64,000 nucleotides of DNA, from NCBI RefSeq assembly GCF_003945595.2, contig NW_024104356.1, positions 660,781 through 724,780 of the forward strand. The letters run 5' to 3'. The stretch comes from Pipra filicauda. Its lineage: Eukaryota; Chordata; Aves; Passeriformes; Pipridae. Positions 35,474 to 50,045 of this stretch are shown here, piece by piece. The position numbers and the translations under genes were made by a program. Within the stretch, counting starts at the first letter, position 1; the number at the start of each line of letters is the position of its first letter. A model generated the notes under the pieces. It had not been told where the DNA came from. It saw only the letters and a program-made list of their open reading frames with translations, and did no database searches.

Positions 35474-38400
35474 CACTTACAGCAGAAGAACATGAATTTG
35501 TAGAGCTCCACCCTTTCCAGCTGAGAAATTTGCCACAGTCCTTTTACTTTAGCCACTATACTGTCTCTGCATCCCCTTCCCTCTAGAAGATCTCTTTTGG
35601 ACAGCTGCTTAAATGGACCCTCTGCTTAGTCCTTTTTTCAAGCCATTCAGCCCAGCCTCACCAATAAAGCTCATCAATTAAGCCTCAGAGAGCGTCATCT
35701 GCTTCTCCCCAGGAGTTGCATGGCCATTTCCATGGATTAATATCCACTGAAAAATCAGCCTACAATTAGGACAGTTAGGACACACTGTGTAGCAGAGTGT
35801 CATGAAAGCTGTTGCTGGCCTCAACTCAGCTTAAGGGGAGAGGAGGAAGAGGATCTTCAGCTTGGCCCACAGAACAGGTCCTACTGCCATTCCCTAGGGC
35901 CAGGAACAGACTTTGCTCAGATGATTCCAAAGCCAGGACACATAGAAGAGAAACAAGCCTCTACAGCAGGGTCAAACCAGGGTCTAAGCTCTGTATACCT
36001 GGAACATGCTCCAAATTGCTGGAAGTAGAACAAAGACCATTTTGCTAGCCAAGAAGGATTGTGATCCCCAAGCACTGGGGTGGCAACCCAGAGAAATTAT
36101 GTGAAATGGGAATCCAGTCATGCAGAATGAAAGAATAAAACTTCTCTTTCTTTTCAACAGAACATGTTTCCTATGCTTCACTTCTGTCCTTTAGCTGGAA
36201 TAGAGCAGAACGAGGCAGCCTCTGTGTGCTTTAGCTCAGAACAATGAGGACATATGTCTTTGGGAATGAGAGAGAAACTCATGTCAAATTAAAAAGTAAA
36301 GACTGTTGGAATAGCCCAAAGTACAGCTGTAAGCCAGAGATATAAACATGTTTCCAGCCTCCAGGAACAAGGAAGGGGGCAAAACAGGCAACCACAGAAC
36401 CAGGAGTCACACATGGGCACTCTGCACTTACATCCATCACTTACTAGTACCACTAGAACCCAGTCCACTAAACTTTTACAGCAGGAAGAGGAAAACCATG
36501 CCTAACCAGAGCCATTTCTTGAGACATTTCCACATGAGCCTCTCCTCCACCGAACCAGCAAAGACTCTTCCTTATTATTCTCACACGTTATACCTCTACA
36601 AACTCTGGTCCTTGCTTATTTCTCTCCCCTCTGTTTGTTCCCCTGCATGGTGAGTGGCAAAGCCCTAAGCTCCAAAGATAATGCTGTGCCAAGGCACTTA
36701 GACACGGCTATGTCTGGACACAGAATATTTTTCTCTGATTCTCAACAGTGTTGTCTGAATATGTCACTGCTTGCATGGAGAGAGGACTTCTCAACCTCTT
36801 TATAATACAGAGTAGGGCTTTTGCTCACCCAGGGAAGCTGAGGCACAATAGAATCTACCCAAAGTGCCTCCCACAGCCCCTGAAATAGACTTTAAATCCT
36901 ACTGTGATGTCAAAGTTCAAGAGAGCAACTGAAGGTTTCTGCCTTCAAGAGTTTTGGGGAACCTGAATCACGTCTGAGATTGATGGTAAGGCTGATGGTT
37001 GCAGTCATGGTCGTCATACCTTGCCTTGCTATCTCAAACACTCTAGAGCTGGGAGGTTATTAACATCTCCTGAGCAGTTATATTCATGTACACAACAAGA
37101 GGCTTAACTTCAAGATGGCCACAAAGCCAAACAGAAGCACCTCTGGTACAAACAGAGATGGAAAAAATACAAAATCAGTCAGAATTAGTTGGAAGCTCTT
37201 CTGGATTAAAAGGATGAGGACAGGATTTTGCATATGACGAAAAAAACAGAGAGCAGTAGCACCTGTGTCTTATCTTAAAGTTGTTTTTATACTACTGGAG
37301 TGTATGCAGATGAAACACAACTCAGTATCACAAACTAGCAACAGAGATGTTCATGATACAAACACGATTATTATTACATTATACATATAGCAGTATACAT
37401 ACAGCAAGAACAAGAGGCTGTAACTACTAAAGGAAAAGTGTAAATTGAAACTATCAGCACAAGCCACAAGCTGCTGATCTGTGTTTCCTACAGCAGTGAT
37501 GAAAACATCACTGCTGGCTCACTGCTAAATACGTGCAAATGCTTGCCAGAGGTAAAGTTGGTGCTATAGAGTACCACCTGTAGTGGTGTCAGTGCTATAC
37601 AGTTTCTCTCTAGCCCAAGAAGGTATATTCCATTTCACACCAAAGGATCAGAAGATTAACTGTGTACAGCTATTGCAGAGTCTATAAGAAAATAATAAAC
37701 TACAGCACAATGCTGTTCTTGTGGAGTCAAATGGCAGTAATTTCTTTGCTCGCCAGTGAAATCAATCCTACATCTACAGGACTGCTTTCTTGGGCCACAA
37801 TGCTCAAGCATAACCAGAGATGTTGAGGGGCTTTTTCTTATACTAAGCCAAGACAAGGATAAATTGCAGTTCATGCATTATTTTTCCTGGTTTGTCTTTA
37901 CATTGGCTTATCAAATCGTGAACATCATCACCTGCCAGGATGGAGGAGATGTTTTCACAGTCAGATCATCTAATTTATATTTCCTAGATTCATGGATTTT
38001 AGGACCATTGCGATAAACTATTCCCGTTTTCTTAGTAGTACAGATTAAAATCAAGAATGGTGTAAAATATCGATACCATTGCAAGTAGGACAAGAGCACA
38101 TCTCTACAACTGTAAGAGGGCATTACAGAGGTCTAAACAAAGAAGATTGATAGGAGATGATTGTAGCTTGGCCCTTATAATGTAAGGCTGAAAGGAGACA
38201 GGCTCATAACAAAGAAAACTAAGCCCTCCACATAATTCATCACTGAACAGTTCATGTCTGACACCAGACACTGAGAAAACGGAAAGCTTGCATGGATTTA
38301 ATAACTGAATGGATAGATTAATGGAAAAACAATCCATCAAGGGGTCCTACTTACAGATACAGTACCTCTGAGCCACCAGATGCTAGCAGAGTTACCTATG

Positions 38401-41400
38401 ATGCATCTTCCTTCACCAGGCACCCACTGTTGGCTTCTGTCAGAGAGAGGGTTTGGGGCAGCTGGACTTTTGGTTTGATATGGCTCAGTCTCTCTTATGT
38501 GGAAAGCACTGACAGGCCACACTGAATTTTCAGGACCATTCTGAGCCTATCACCAGACTTTTCATCTCTACCTGTAGGCAGTGGATCTGTCAGCATAGTC
38601 CAAGGTTATACTGAATCTGAGGCTGGGGCACCATGTGTTCCATCAGATTTGATCCCTGCTTTCCCCAGAAGTGGCTGAACAGATGCGAAGTGGGTTGATC
38701 TGGGATCATCCCCCCAATCATTCACAAAACTACACTTCAGTGCAATGCAGACACAGCCCCTGGGACTTGTGCTCCTCTGAAGTACAAACCCTTCACATCA
38801 GTTGTCTTCTAGCCTTGGAAAAATACTTAAGGTGCTTGAGTATGAAACCAAGCGAGTCTCCCCCTTCGTCCCTGCCAGGAAGCGCTCCAGAGGGGTGAAA
38901 TTTGTTTTTCTGATTAGACTTCATGCAGCACGACCTTTGCCATCTCCAAGCCAGGTCAGCCTGATTAATGGGCTGTTGTCCCAGCACAATGAGGACCAGA
39001 GGGTGTGAGGTTGCTAGGACATTCTCCTAACAGCTTATGCAGAAGAATCACTCTTGGATTGCTCTGCACCATTAAGCAAAGAACCTGGGGGTCTTTAATT
39101 TATCAGGTGGGAAGTGAGGATAATTACTTTTCAAGCAGCCAATATACCCAACGTGCACTCACAGCGGAAGCAAAGCAGGGAAGCTGGGGGATTCAGACAC
39201 TGTTTACATTCCAGTGAAACTGGATCTCAGAGCTATACACCAAAATTGGGAAGGGAGTGTCGGACTGGGATGGAGAGGAGGACAGGCTGTTATATAGAGT
39301 GACTGACAGATTAATCTAATAGTCTGGACTCTGAGGCTCCACAGGTGTTCAGACCAGTGATCAGACCAGCCAAATTTGCAGACAATAAATCCCAAACCTG
39401 CATGGGGCCATTGTGACTAATTTTGCTAGGGGCAATGTCAGGTGTGCGATAGGATACAGGGCCCCCCTTCCACACGAGGACTGAAAGGATCCAGTGAATA
39501 TTAAGAGCATTTTGAAAAATTAATTTCTTGCTCCTTTCCTACCTCTTTCTGGTTTTGATATCACACTTTATTGTCAGGATCTTTGGTCATTACATAAACA
39601 TAAAGAGAATCAAATCCTGAAGAGGGACAACACTTTCCCTTCTGAGCAGAAGGCTGGAATTGTATCCTGTCACAACAGGACTGCAGTTACTGTTCATTTA
39701 ACTTTCAGGAGAGGGATTGAAAGCATAAATATTACATGATGGTCTCACTCAAGAAAAGCTTGCCTTATATCTTAGCCTGGGTCCAGGATCTCTCTGTACT
39801 TTTTTCCTAAAATGAAGCAGTCATTTGACCAGGGACTGGTCTCTGGAACTGAGGTGGGTCAGGTGTACCCCACCTGGGAAATCACTTGGGATAAGCACGG
39901 ACAATGAGGGATGATAGATTCCTCCTAGCTGTCTGAGAAGGAGGACCAGTGAGGCTTGCTGTCATGCTCAGGAAGATAACCATTGGGAAGGAAGCAGCTG
40001 AAAAAGAGGAAATCTAAATGTGCCTCTAAATACCAAAACAGCTCCAAAGCTGACCAAGAAGTAGGAAGATCTTTGTAGGACACATAAGAGGGTTGGAGAA
40101 AACACAAATCTTATCTGAGAGGAAAAGTGACTGAAATCTTGCTATGAATGTTGCTGATAAGCCTAGCATACAGTCTTTCCTCACATTCTATGCAACCAGA
40201 AGAGACAAGACTTCATATTTTGAGTCCCTCTGTGTGACATCCCACCACTGCATAAAGGGAGCTATCACTGAGCTATCACATCCCTCTCCCCTTCTCTGTA
40301 TCATCTCACAAGAGACATGTAAACATCATACCTCTTCCAGCCTTTAGGTGAAACCAACTCATCAATGATATCTTCATAATATTTAGCAGATGCTTGCACC
40401 TCTCCTGGGCTCAATAAATACATTCTGGGCTCATCTCCTATCCCTCTTAAAAGCACTACTTAAAAGAACAGAAGAGGGGAAAAAATAACCCCAGATGCAG
40501 TGCAGTGCCCTGCGGTCTCAGAGCCTTCCTCACGCTGAAATCCCCCACAAATGAAATATGTCTCACTTGGGGCAAGAGGTAAAGAAATGGTGATCTATCA
40601 GCTGCTAAAATGCGTCAGCACCAAGCAAGGAAGGGGAGAAGCAGGCCCTGTGAGGACAGGCGGGGATCACTCAGCAGCACAGGCAGCAGTGCTAGCTGCA
40701 AAGGCGTTTACGGAGGCCATCAATCCTCCTGTTTCTAGGCCTGGGCGGCCCATCAGCTGGGATCCAGCAAGAGTTTCCTCCCCTGCATCATGCAGCACTG
40801 GTGCCAAGGACTTGAGTTATGATGCTGAGTAGTGTAGGGGAAAAGGGCTTTTTGTCTTTTGTAATATACAGTGTTGGCTCTCCATCAAAAACAGTATAAC
40901 AGGCTGCACAGAGCATCAGACTGGGATGTCCAAGTCTTGAAGCAGCAGGATGGTTGCAGGTGGCGACAAGACAGTTGTATATAAGTACATTGCATTTGTG
41001 TTTCCAGCTCCCTGGGAGAACAGACAGGATGATATCATTACTCCTTCCTCTGGAGTGCCAACAGAGGTCCACAGGAGTCACTCCATTAAATGCCAAGGGA
41101 GGCTCTACTTCTGTGGTGGTGAAAGGAGCTCCTGATCCATGACAAAGACTGGGCTGCAGGTATCCCTTTCACCCATTGTCCTGATTCCCCCATTTTCCAA
41201 GACTGCCCTGTGAACCAGGTGCTGTATGTGAGGTCTTTAGGCATAGGACGAAGGCTTTGCCATGTGCTTGGCAATGCCTGGCAGCTAAAGCCGTTCTCCA
41301 TGCAGAGCAAAGAGGCATTGGCTCCCCAGCACTAGAAATAGTAAAATACCACAAGCATAGTGTAGTTTCAGTAAAGAAATGTAACCACACGTGAGCAGGG

Positions 41401-44400
41401 GGAATTCAGCTTTCTGGTGGAAATAAAAGGGTAAAGCAATGCTCCTAAGACTAATGAAATTATCCTGGCTGTCATCAGGGCTGGCTGGAAAAAAAAGGGG
41501 CTTTTCCTGTTGATTTTGCTATTTCCTCTAGACGGTACTTATTTCCTTCATTTTCTCTAAGCTGTCACACCTTACCCTAGTAATCTCAGTGGTTGCAAGG
41601 ATCCCACTGTACGTATTTGAAAAGGTCCATTTAGACACAGAAAACTCTGTACTTTATATGAGCAAAGTCATATGGGTAAATTGTCAGTTCTTTTAGGAAT
41701 TTATATGGGCAGAAAGTCAATTCCTGGTAAAATGGCGTTAGATAGGCATCTTTAACTTCCTCAGTTTTTCTTCTTGCCTAACAGTAAACTGTCATATTTT
41801 CAGGTGATTAGAAAGAGATGGGCACCTCCTACACACACACACACAAACACACACACATGCAGTTTGTTAGCCTGTGAATTTAACTGAATCATGAACTTAC
41901 CTGCATGTGATAAAATGGGATCCTGACTTAGGATTTTCCAGGGACCTTATCACACATCACACTCATCATTATGCTACACAAAGCTCTAGAGACTCAGCTT
42001 ACTAAATCACCAGTTATCTCCATATTACCTCTGACATTTACAGATCCTGACCAGCTGCAAAGAGTTTGGTTGGGTAAGGCTACAGATAACCTCTTGCCCC
42101 TCTGTCTTCTGAATGGAGCAGCCACCTGGTCAAGGTAGAAATGTGACCTCCACAAAGGCATTGAAAATGGGCATTAACAGGGTAACATGGCACTTGACAA
42201 GTTAGGGAGAAAGACTGTTAAAAAAAGGCCTAAAATGTTTGTAGCCTAGTCAAGAGCTTTGAGCGAGCAGATGGCCTGACTGCAGCTCTACTAAGTCAGT
42301 TGAAATGGTTTCATGGCTGTGAACAACTTAAAGGAACTGTTTGCAACACCCGCCACGGTACATATGCTTAAATAACACCACTTGACCTGACGACTACACA
42401 AACAGAATCCCCTTTAGAGGTCCGTCTTGTAGCACCTGTCAAAGATCCTCCTGATACTCTAATGCGAGGTCTAAGTGAAGAGATGGGGAATCTAACACCA
42501 CACCCACATGCTGTCTAACCCCATAGAGAAAACACAGGCAATGTGAAATCCTTCCCAATCTGTCATCCACAACCAACCTGCCAGAAAGCAGCACGTATCT
42601 GTAAATACACTGCGGGAAGGAAAACTCATTGTTGCTACACATAAAAACGTGTTTCCATCAGGAGAGAGGACTGAAATGTGTTCAGGGCTAGTCAGAGCAA
42701 GAGGGTCTCCAAAGTACATGCTTCCTAAGAGATCTCAGTCCTTTCCACTGTAAGCACCGAGCATGGCTTGAATCAATATTGCCAGTGCAAAATGTGTTCT
42801 TCACCAATGGCACAATGTTAAGGTGAGCCTATGCTTTGCCTTGCCTCTCTGTAAGAAGGGATGTCAATCATCAGCTGCTAGGATCATGATTTAACCCTCT
42901 GGAAGATAGCAATAAGATTCCTGGGGGCAGTTCATTCATGTGGGAGTTTTTCTGCATTTGTCACTGGATGGAGGTGGACTTTTGCAATAGATCATATATT
43001 TTACAACTTTACTTTCCCTGGGTAAGTGATGTTCCTGTCAGAGCAGCAGAATTTGGCAGTGCTGCTCTGAACCTCTTTCTCTCTAGCTCCACCAGTTTGA
43101 TTAACAAATGCTGAGATGAAGAGTTCAGTTTCTTTCCCTAGTTATGTTCAAGGTTTAGCACAGTGGGGCTTTCTGATCACTAGAGATTTTAAGTGTTATG
43201 TAAATATCGTAATACTTTATCAAGTCATTGATTGCTCTTGGGGATGGTCTGGGTATTTTCAGGGTTGGATGCTACTTACAGATGTGGAGCCCTAAGTAGT
43301 GTCTACATGCAAGACAGGAGACTAAGGTCCCAAGTAGTTAATGGAAATATAACATGAACTGCCAATACATGACCAGAGAACTGGTGAGATGACCAAACTT
43401 AGGTGCCTACTCTGTTTATAAAGCATACAAATATGTAGCCTAGAGAAAAGAAAGAGGGGATGTGATGTCTAGAATATCTCAAAGATATGTGAAACAAATA
43501 TATCGGCTAGATAGAGAGATGGCAGCAAAAAAACTCCCACAGATGAGAAGTACATTCCACAGAAGATGAAGTACTGTCACTGTAAGTAAGGGAAAGATGT
43601 GGCATCCTGCAAAAAAGAGAACTTTGCCTATATATTTGGCCTTAGTATACTGTACCACAAAAATTGGCTGTATCATTGATCTGAAAATGCAGGACTGGCA
43701 GAGCTCACTGGGGAGAGATTTCATTCATAGCGGAGGATGTTAAGTCATTTCTCTGAGTTAAGCAGTAATGGAAAAAGGACACCTGTAAGGACTGTTTGTA
43801 GGCATCCCTATGAAACGTATCAGGGAAGAGATGGAAGAGATTACCCAGTTCAGACTACAGACAACTCCATCACCAAAGCTGTGAGACCAAGCCTGTGATC
43901 TGGGCCTAGGAAGGTGATCTACCCTTCCTTTCTCAAGGCTCCCCACTGCAATGGAAGAAAGCCATTTCCTTTTAAAGTTTCTTTGCCTGGTCTATGAATT
44001 AAGGCACTGTTCTCCAGGGATATCCATCTGGAATGCATCTGACATTTCTCCAGTGTTGCATTTGGCTCATGGGAATTGCTGTCCTCCCAAATAAGATCAG
44101 GGGTCCATCTACCCCATCTGCCTGTCTCCATAAACAGACAACACCAGATGCTGGAGGTGAAGCTGCAGGAAACCCCTGTGGTCAGGAGTTATAGGATATC
44201 CTACCTAGGGAGACATTTTCCTTCAAAAATCCTGTAGCTGAATGTTAACGAATGGGCAGGAACGTGAGGTTTCTGCCTTCTCTAAGAATATGTGCCTGTG
44301 CGTGAACACAAGAAGTTACTATTTATGGGTTACTCTCCCTCAGCTGAGCTGCTGTAAATAACCATATACGCCGATAGCCTGCTCCTGCTGAGAGAGAATA

Positions 44401-45621
44401 TGTGTTCGCTTAAAACTCAATGAACTCCTGGTTCAACCCTGGCTCTTCCTAAAGAAATAAACTGCAATAAAATAAGAGTTTGGCTCATGTTTGATCCATC
44501 TGAACACACCCCACTGTTCTTGAATCAAGTATGCATTGAAGCAAGATCATACTGGAATTGCACAGCAAGTGAAACTGTGAGAGCTGGCTGTGTTAGGTGC
44601 AGTGCTTTCACAACAGGACATAAATCTTCTCTTGAGAGCAGGAGGACAAAGGGAAGTTAAAAAGAAAAGGAAAAACAAGGTGATGCTCTTATTTTCTATG
44701 AAGAACCCAGACAGAAAATGCAAGCTTGAAGTCTTGACATGATGTTCTTAGGTTCATATTTTTGTTTTACAGAGTGAGAAAAATAATAAAAGCCTTACAT
44801 TCCACAGCAGCAAGTCAGGACAAAGAGGAGACTGAAACCATGTCTGCAGGAGAAACTGCAAAGATGCAAGACAGTTACCAAGTGAGAAAAGGAGCCAGCA
44901 CTGTGGGAGTGTGAGCTGTAGCTCCAGGGCTGACTACTGGGAGACTGAAAGTAACCTTCCAGTACAGGCCTGATCCACAGAGCAATGTGGGTGCCTGAAC
45001 CCAGGAGTTCCCACTAACTCCTTCCTCTGAAAAGGAGTTGACTGAAAATAATCTCTAGGAAACAGAGGGAAACCGCACCTTCTGCAACTCCATGGATTTC
45101 ACATTGGATGATGCGGAAATCATTCTACAAGACTCATCAAACTGTGTTTGATTGTTTGCATCTACTATAAGGCATTGAATGTCTGAAATCATGTCAGCAG
45201 CAGTGAGAGCAATGGCTAGAGTTTCAGAAGGAGAGGTGTTACATACATGATGGATGAGAAAGGGTTAGGTCTGATACAGTGCTCTTGGACTTGATCACAA
45301 TTATCTACCTTGTGCCAGTTCTGATCAGACAAAACCAAACACAACTCTGTGGCTTTTCAGGTGTCAGCAAGCGTCCTATCCTTGGCACCACTGGATGGAG
45401 TCAGGCTAGCTTAGCCAGCAGGTAATGCGTAGCTAAGCAGGTCATTTGGCAGACACGATGACTGCTGAATCCCGGGGTTCCTATGGCTTTGTGCCTCATG
45501 AGTCATCACCCATCCCAATTAGCTGGTATTAGAAAAGACTGAGCTTTCTCCAGAAATAGGAAGTGAAAGAGTTTCCCTTTTCAGCCAATTTTTCATCTCA
45601 TAATACGATTCAATACACATG
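35474..45621. other. Non-coding stretch
   Basis: It holds an (AC)n microsatellite at 41830-41857. Near 44976 CAGGCCTGATCCACAGAG resembles the edge of an old palindromic repeat. An acceptor-like site on the minus strand near 39998 is followed by a short open frame, but no gene structure could be built. Confidence 0.4.
41830..41857. repeat. (AC)n microsatellite
   Basis: About 14 AC units with one interruption (AAAC). Confidence 0.9.
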
Positions 45622-45807
45622 AGATGGTCAAGCATTGAAACAGGCTGCCCAGAGAGGTGGTGGAGTCATCATCCCTGGAGGTATTTAAAAGATGTGTAGA
45701 TGTGGTGCTTGGGTACATGGTTTACTGGTAAACATGGCGGTGCTGTATTAATGGTTGGACTTAATGATATTAGAGGTCTTCTCCAGCCTTGAGGATTCAG
45801 TGTTATG
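45622..45807 (+). mobile_element. CR1 LINE 3' end, sense
   Basis: GGCTGCCCAGAGAGGTGGTG, then 'atccctggaggtatttaaaagatgtgtagatgtggtgct', 'ggttggacttaatgatatta' and a diverged end GAGGATTCAGTGTTATG follow the well-known 3' end of chicken-type CR1. It is the best-preserved CR1 piece in the window. As usual for CR1 it is 5'-truncated. Confidence 0.88.
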
Positions 45808-48800
45808 GGGGAAGAAAGACAAAGCCACACAGTGTAGTCTTGTTGCTTTAGGAACCAGGGTGAACAAGACAACAGCCCTCCTTGAAATTACTGCCTCTGA
45901 GAAATCACCCACTCCTGGTCTGCAACTGAGACAGAGCCAATGCTGCCAACCTCTGCCAGACAAACCCTCTGGCCTGCTCTTAGGGAATCCTAGACTTACA
46001 CATATCCAGCCTCTCCCAGCAGCTTGTAAAGTTTCAGTGTTATCCTGCCCACCTGAAGAAGAAAACATAAGATTGAACAGAATAAGGCCCTGAGCAACTT
46101 GACCTAACTTTGAAGTGAGCCCTGTTTTGAGCAGTAGTTTGGATTAGAGTCCTCCTGAAGTGCCTTTTAACCTAAACTGTCCCAATACAGACAAAGTGCC
46201 TCCAAGGGGACAACCGCTGCTGGAGATGCGTCGCAAGATTCCTGCTGTTGGGATGCAATCAGGCATTGATATGATTAGCCTCCACAGCAATGCGCTGGTT
46301 TGATTGCTGAAAGACAGCTGCCTCCAGCAAAGGTGGAAAGGCAGTCTCCATTTATTGGGTTTATTTAATCCTCCCAAAACTTGTGCCAATCAACACAAAA
46401 GAGCTTCTCTCAGCAGGGGGAGGGGGGAAAAAATTACTTAGCCCTCATTCAAGGAGCTAATCGTCTTGTCAGCCTAACACTTCAAGCTCCTGAGGACTAC
46501 CTTGTATCTCATCTCTCCTCTTGCATTTCAGCTTCTGGATTTCTCTTTTCCCTCCTCTCCCATTACAACAGTCTTTGAGCCAGTCCTGGCATCTCTCTCC
46601 CTCTTGTGCAATGTTTGCCTACTACATGATCCGCTTTCCAGCAAGAAGTTTCTCCTGCAGTAATGAAAGCTGACAGCAAACAGGGACCAAGGCTCTTTTT
46701 CTGCAGAAATACACACACCTCGCAGATTCCTACATGCTTCTTGCTGTTGGCCATAATAAATTCTCCTGGCAGTCATAAGCAGAATTAATGTACGTTTGAG
46801 TCCCCAGCTGGGGGGGCTGATGGCACAGTAGATAAAACAAAAACAACTATTGTATTTCCAAAACAGCACTGGGGGAGATGTCTTTTCATGTGACACCACA
46901 TCGTAAGAAATCACATGGATTTTCTCTAATGTGAAGCTTCAGGGGATTATTGTGTGAAAGAGAGAGGCAATGGCTTTCTACAGCTCTGCATCTGAGTCAT
47001 TTCCAATTGTCCATGCTCTCACACGTATCAAAGGCTAAATCTAGAAAAATCTAGGCAGGATACAAGGCATTCAGGAAGGAGATATTTCCAGAATAAGATC
47101 TAATAGGTATCTGAGATCCCACAGCACAGAGCTTACTAGGTAAATCCAGCGATGTCCAAGATTGCTTTATGCCCTCTGCACTTATTGCAGAGTTGACCAT
47201 GAGGCAGGGATGTATGTTCCTCTGCCTTTCCTTTCTCCTTCCAGCCAGGATAATGAACTGAGCTCCCACAACACACTCACTTCCAAGAGATTCCACAAAC
47301 ATTTTCAATAGCAACCCTCTCCTCCCTGCTGGATACCATCTCATGTTGGTGAAACATGGTGGGTGTTTAAACAGTCTTGACCTCATAGAGCAGGTTAACC
47401 CAAGGGGTCAGAAGCACTTCCTCCAGCCAAAGAAGAAGGAAGTCTTTGGGACGAGCAGCGTGCAGTTAACCAGGTAGTAATAAGGTAAAGGCAACAGAAG
47501 CCTTTCCTGAAAGACTTTTCCACAATGCTTTTACTGAATGAAAGGAGACTGTGTCCCTTTGCTACGTATAGGTATGTGCCTCTAAGCAAATATCCATCTC
47601 TCTCATCCACTGCATGAACAGCTGAGTCTGCACGGTAGGAGGCCCTACCAACACAGACTGCAGAGCTCTCAGTGCTGCAGTGAGCTGTTGAGCACTCATC
47701 TGCATGAATTAGATGCAGAAAAACAATAAACCAAGTTCAGAGTTCCTGGAGCTAGCTCCTGTTCACTATCCAGATGAAGACTTGACTGCTTTCCTTGCAA
47801 TCTACACTGCAAAAATTTATTCATTGGGATGCTCGGGCCATTTGCATTGCTGTACACTGTGCTACAACACTCCTGGGAGACAGCATCTTCTCTTTTCCAA
47901 ACCACTAGGCTAGCGATGCATTGACCTACAAGACAGTCCAGCCAGGCAAATCTAGCACTTGTCTCTAGTAGATTTTAGGGGAGCGATGGCAAAATGTCAC
48001 CAAACACCCAGGGTCTAAATGAGTTATGCACTAAGCAGATCAAGTGACAGACTATCTTTGCACTGAAAACATTATAACAGTACAGAGAGGTTAATTTAAT
48101 GAAAAGATGGTGGTATTTCCCCAAGGGAAATGCCTAGCTGTAGCAGCAGTGGTGAGGGCAGGTTTTGGAGATACCTGTCTCTCTCATTAGCTTGAACCTC
48201 AGAGGTCTATTTCAACCTCACCTATCCTACAATTCTATAAGGAGTCCACACTACTGGCTTAGGTTAGGCACTTGGTTTGTAGACAGCAAATCCCATGGCT
48301 AATTGACTTTCCTGAGCTCCAGTGAGGTTCCTGGCTGAATCATGCACTGGATCCCCGTTCTTCATATCTAAGTCTATCCATCCCTCCCATCACCTGAATT
48401 TGCTGGTTTTGTCAAAGCTTCCTGAAAATGAACAAAACTGCAGCATTCAAAGCTCTGTCTCTTTAAGCACCACAGTTTTCCCAAAGGACAAAAGTCAGTC
48501 CCACACAAATGGCTAGTACCAGCGGTTAAATGGTTTTCTGAACTTCTGCTAGTTCCATCTTCATGTCTGACTTCCATCCCCAAAAACTGAGTTTACACAG
48601 GTCTGTGTTTCTGCTCACAGTGCCAACATTTTGCCCTTCTTCTTTTGTTCAAAACTGCTGGAAAAGGAAGACTGTTTCTTCATCGGTTATTTGAAACCTT
48701 GGTGATTATATTTTTCATTTCACAAGAGAATGGAAGGGGTGGGAATTAGACACTGCCTATAGCAAACTAGCAGTATTTCACTACCTCTGCAATGACAGAG

Positions 48801-49463
48801 TTTACAAACTTCCATAATCTGCTCATGAAAGAACACACTGACAGTGAACTTATTTCTTCCAATATAATTTGTTAGCTTTGACCTTAGACCTTCCTTCTGG
48901 TTTGGGATATTGGCTGAAATCTTGCTGTTGGGATTAATCTCTCTCTCTCTAACTGAACTCTGGAAGGGAAAACAAGGTTTGCCTTACAGGGAATTAAGAA
49001 AAGTTTTGCAAAACACCCAGAAAACAACTAATGAGCCTTTTCCCTATGCACAGCAGTGTCACTGAAATAGAGATATGTCACATGATGACTCAGACCCAAA
49101 AGGAGTAGGGAGCATGAAGCACTTTTCCTGTTGGAATCAGTTTTCTCATTTCTATATTTTATCAGTTTGGCTGGGAGAGGAGAATGGGAAGCACAAGTGG
49201 TGTGTCTGTAGCCACAGAGTGACTCAGTCCTGGATCTGAGACTACGAATGCCCCCTCTTCTCTTAGCCTCCTGTCTTACTCTGTCAAGGCCACAAAATGT
49301 CCTTAGGCTGCTGACAGTTCCTCAGCAGCTGAGCCGTAGTTTATTCCTATAGGCTTTTATGGCTACATATATCATTCTGAGACAATTTAATCTCTAAGTA
49401 TCATCAAGTTTATTTTCTTTGATCTGACAAATCCAACCTCTTTTTTTCTTTTCTTTTCAACAG
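45808..49463. other. Non-coding stretch
   Basis: A short (CT)n run lies at 48941-48951. Nothing else recognised. Confidence 0.4.
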
Positions 49464-49652
49464 TCTCTGTGGTTAATCTTTTGCCCGCTGCAATGTTGTT
49501 TCTCTGCAACTGTAGCAAGTCAGGGACCTCAGCTGCTGACTCTGCAAACATTGTTCTTAATCACTATTTTATGTGTTTTCATCCATAATGACAGCCAAAA
49601 ATCCGTGAGCAGAGATGCTGTTCCACCATATGAGTTACCTGACTTTGGATAG
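49464..49652 (+). other. Candidate terminal exon (weak)
   Basis: A very strong acceptor (CTTTTCTTTTCAACAG) is followed by 62 open codons to TAG at 49650-49652. The frame has no ATG near its start. It contains a hydrophobic run (LLTLQTLFLITILCVFIH) and a polar tail ending AVPPYELPDFG. AATAAA occurs near 50154. No partner exon was found, and an open run of this length is not rare by chance. Confidence 0.15.
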
Positions 49653-49914
49653 TTAGACCGAAAAAAACTACAAACACACACACACAAAACCTACAGCAAG
49701 GACTAAGTGGCTATGAGAGAAAGCCACTTTTTTCACAGCAACCTCCAACCAGGAAGCTTATGCCCAGCTGGTCAGCTGAATTCCCTTCTTTTCAATGACC
49801 CAATTCACTCCTATCACTTATGAATCAGAGGCATCCTTCAGGATTTGGCAAGAGAAGGGGTGCAAGATTCTTGGTCCAATCCCATCTGATGAACCCATAG
49901 TCCATTCTTCCTTC

Positions 49915-50045
49915 GTAAGCCCCAGTCCAGCAAAGCCCTTAAGCACATGCAAAAACCCCCTTGACTTCAGTGGAATTTCTCACTGGCTTAACGCTAAGCA
50001 TGTGGTTGCGTTCGTGCCACTGCCTCAGCGTGTTTCTCCAACAGC
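49915..50045. repeat. Old palindromic interspersed repeat
   Basis: CCAGCAAAGCCCTTAAGCAC, TTGACTTCAGTGGAA and CTAAGCATGTGG follow the order of a palindromic repeat common in turtle, crocodile and bird DNA (arms around a 'ttgacttcaatggga' centre). The right arm is diverged from the left. Family assignment is from memory. Confidence 0.5.

Noticed and set aside
39928..39997. Minus-strand acceptor followed by about 23 codons and a stop
   Set aside because: Acceptor is strong but no linked exon or polyadenylation signal could be supported.
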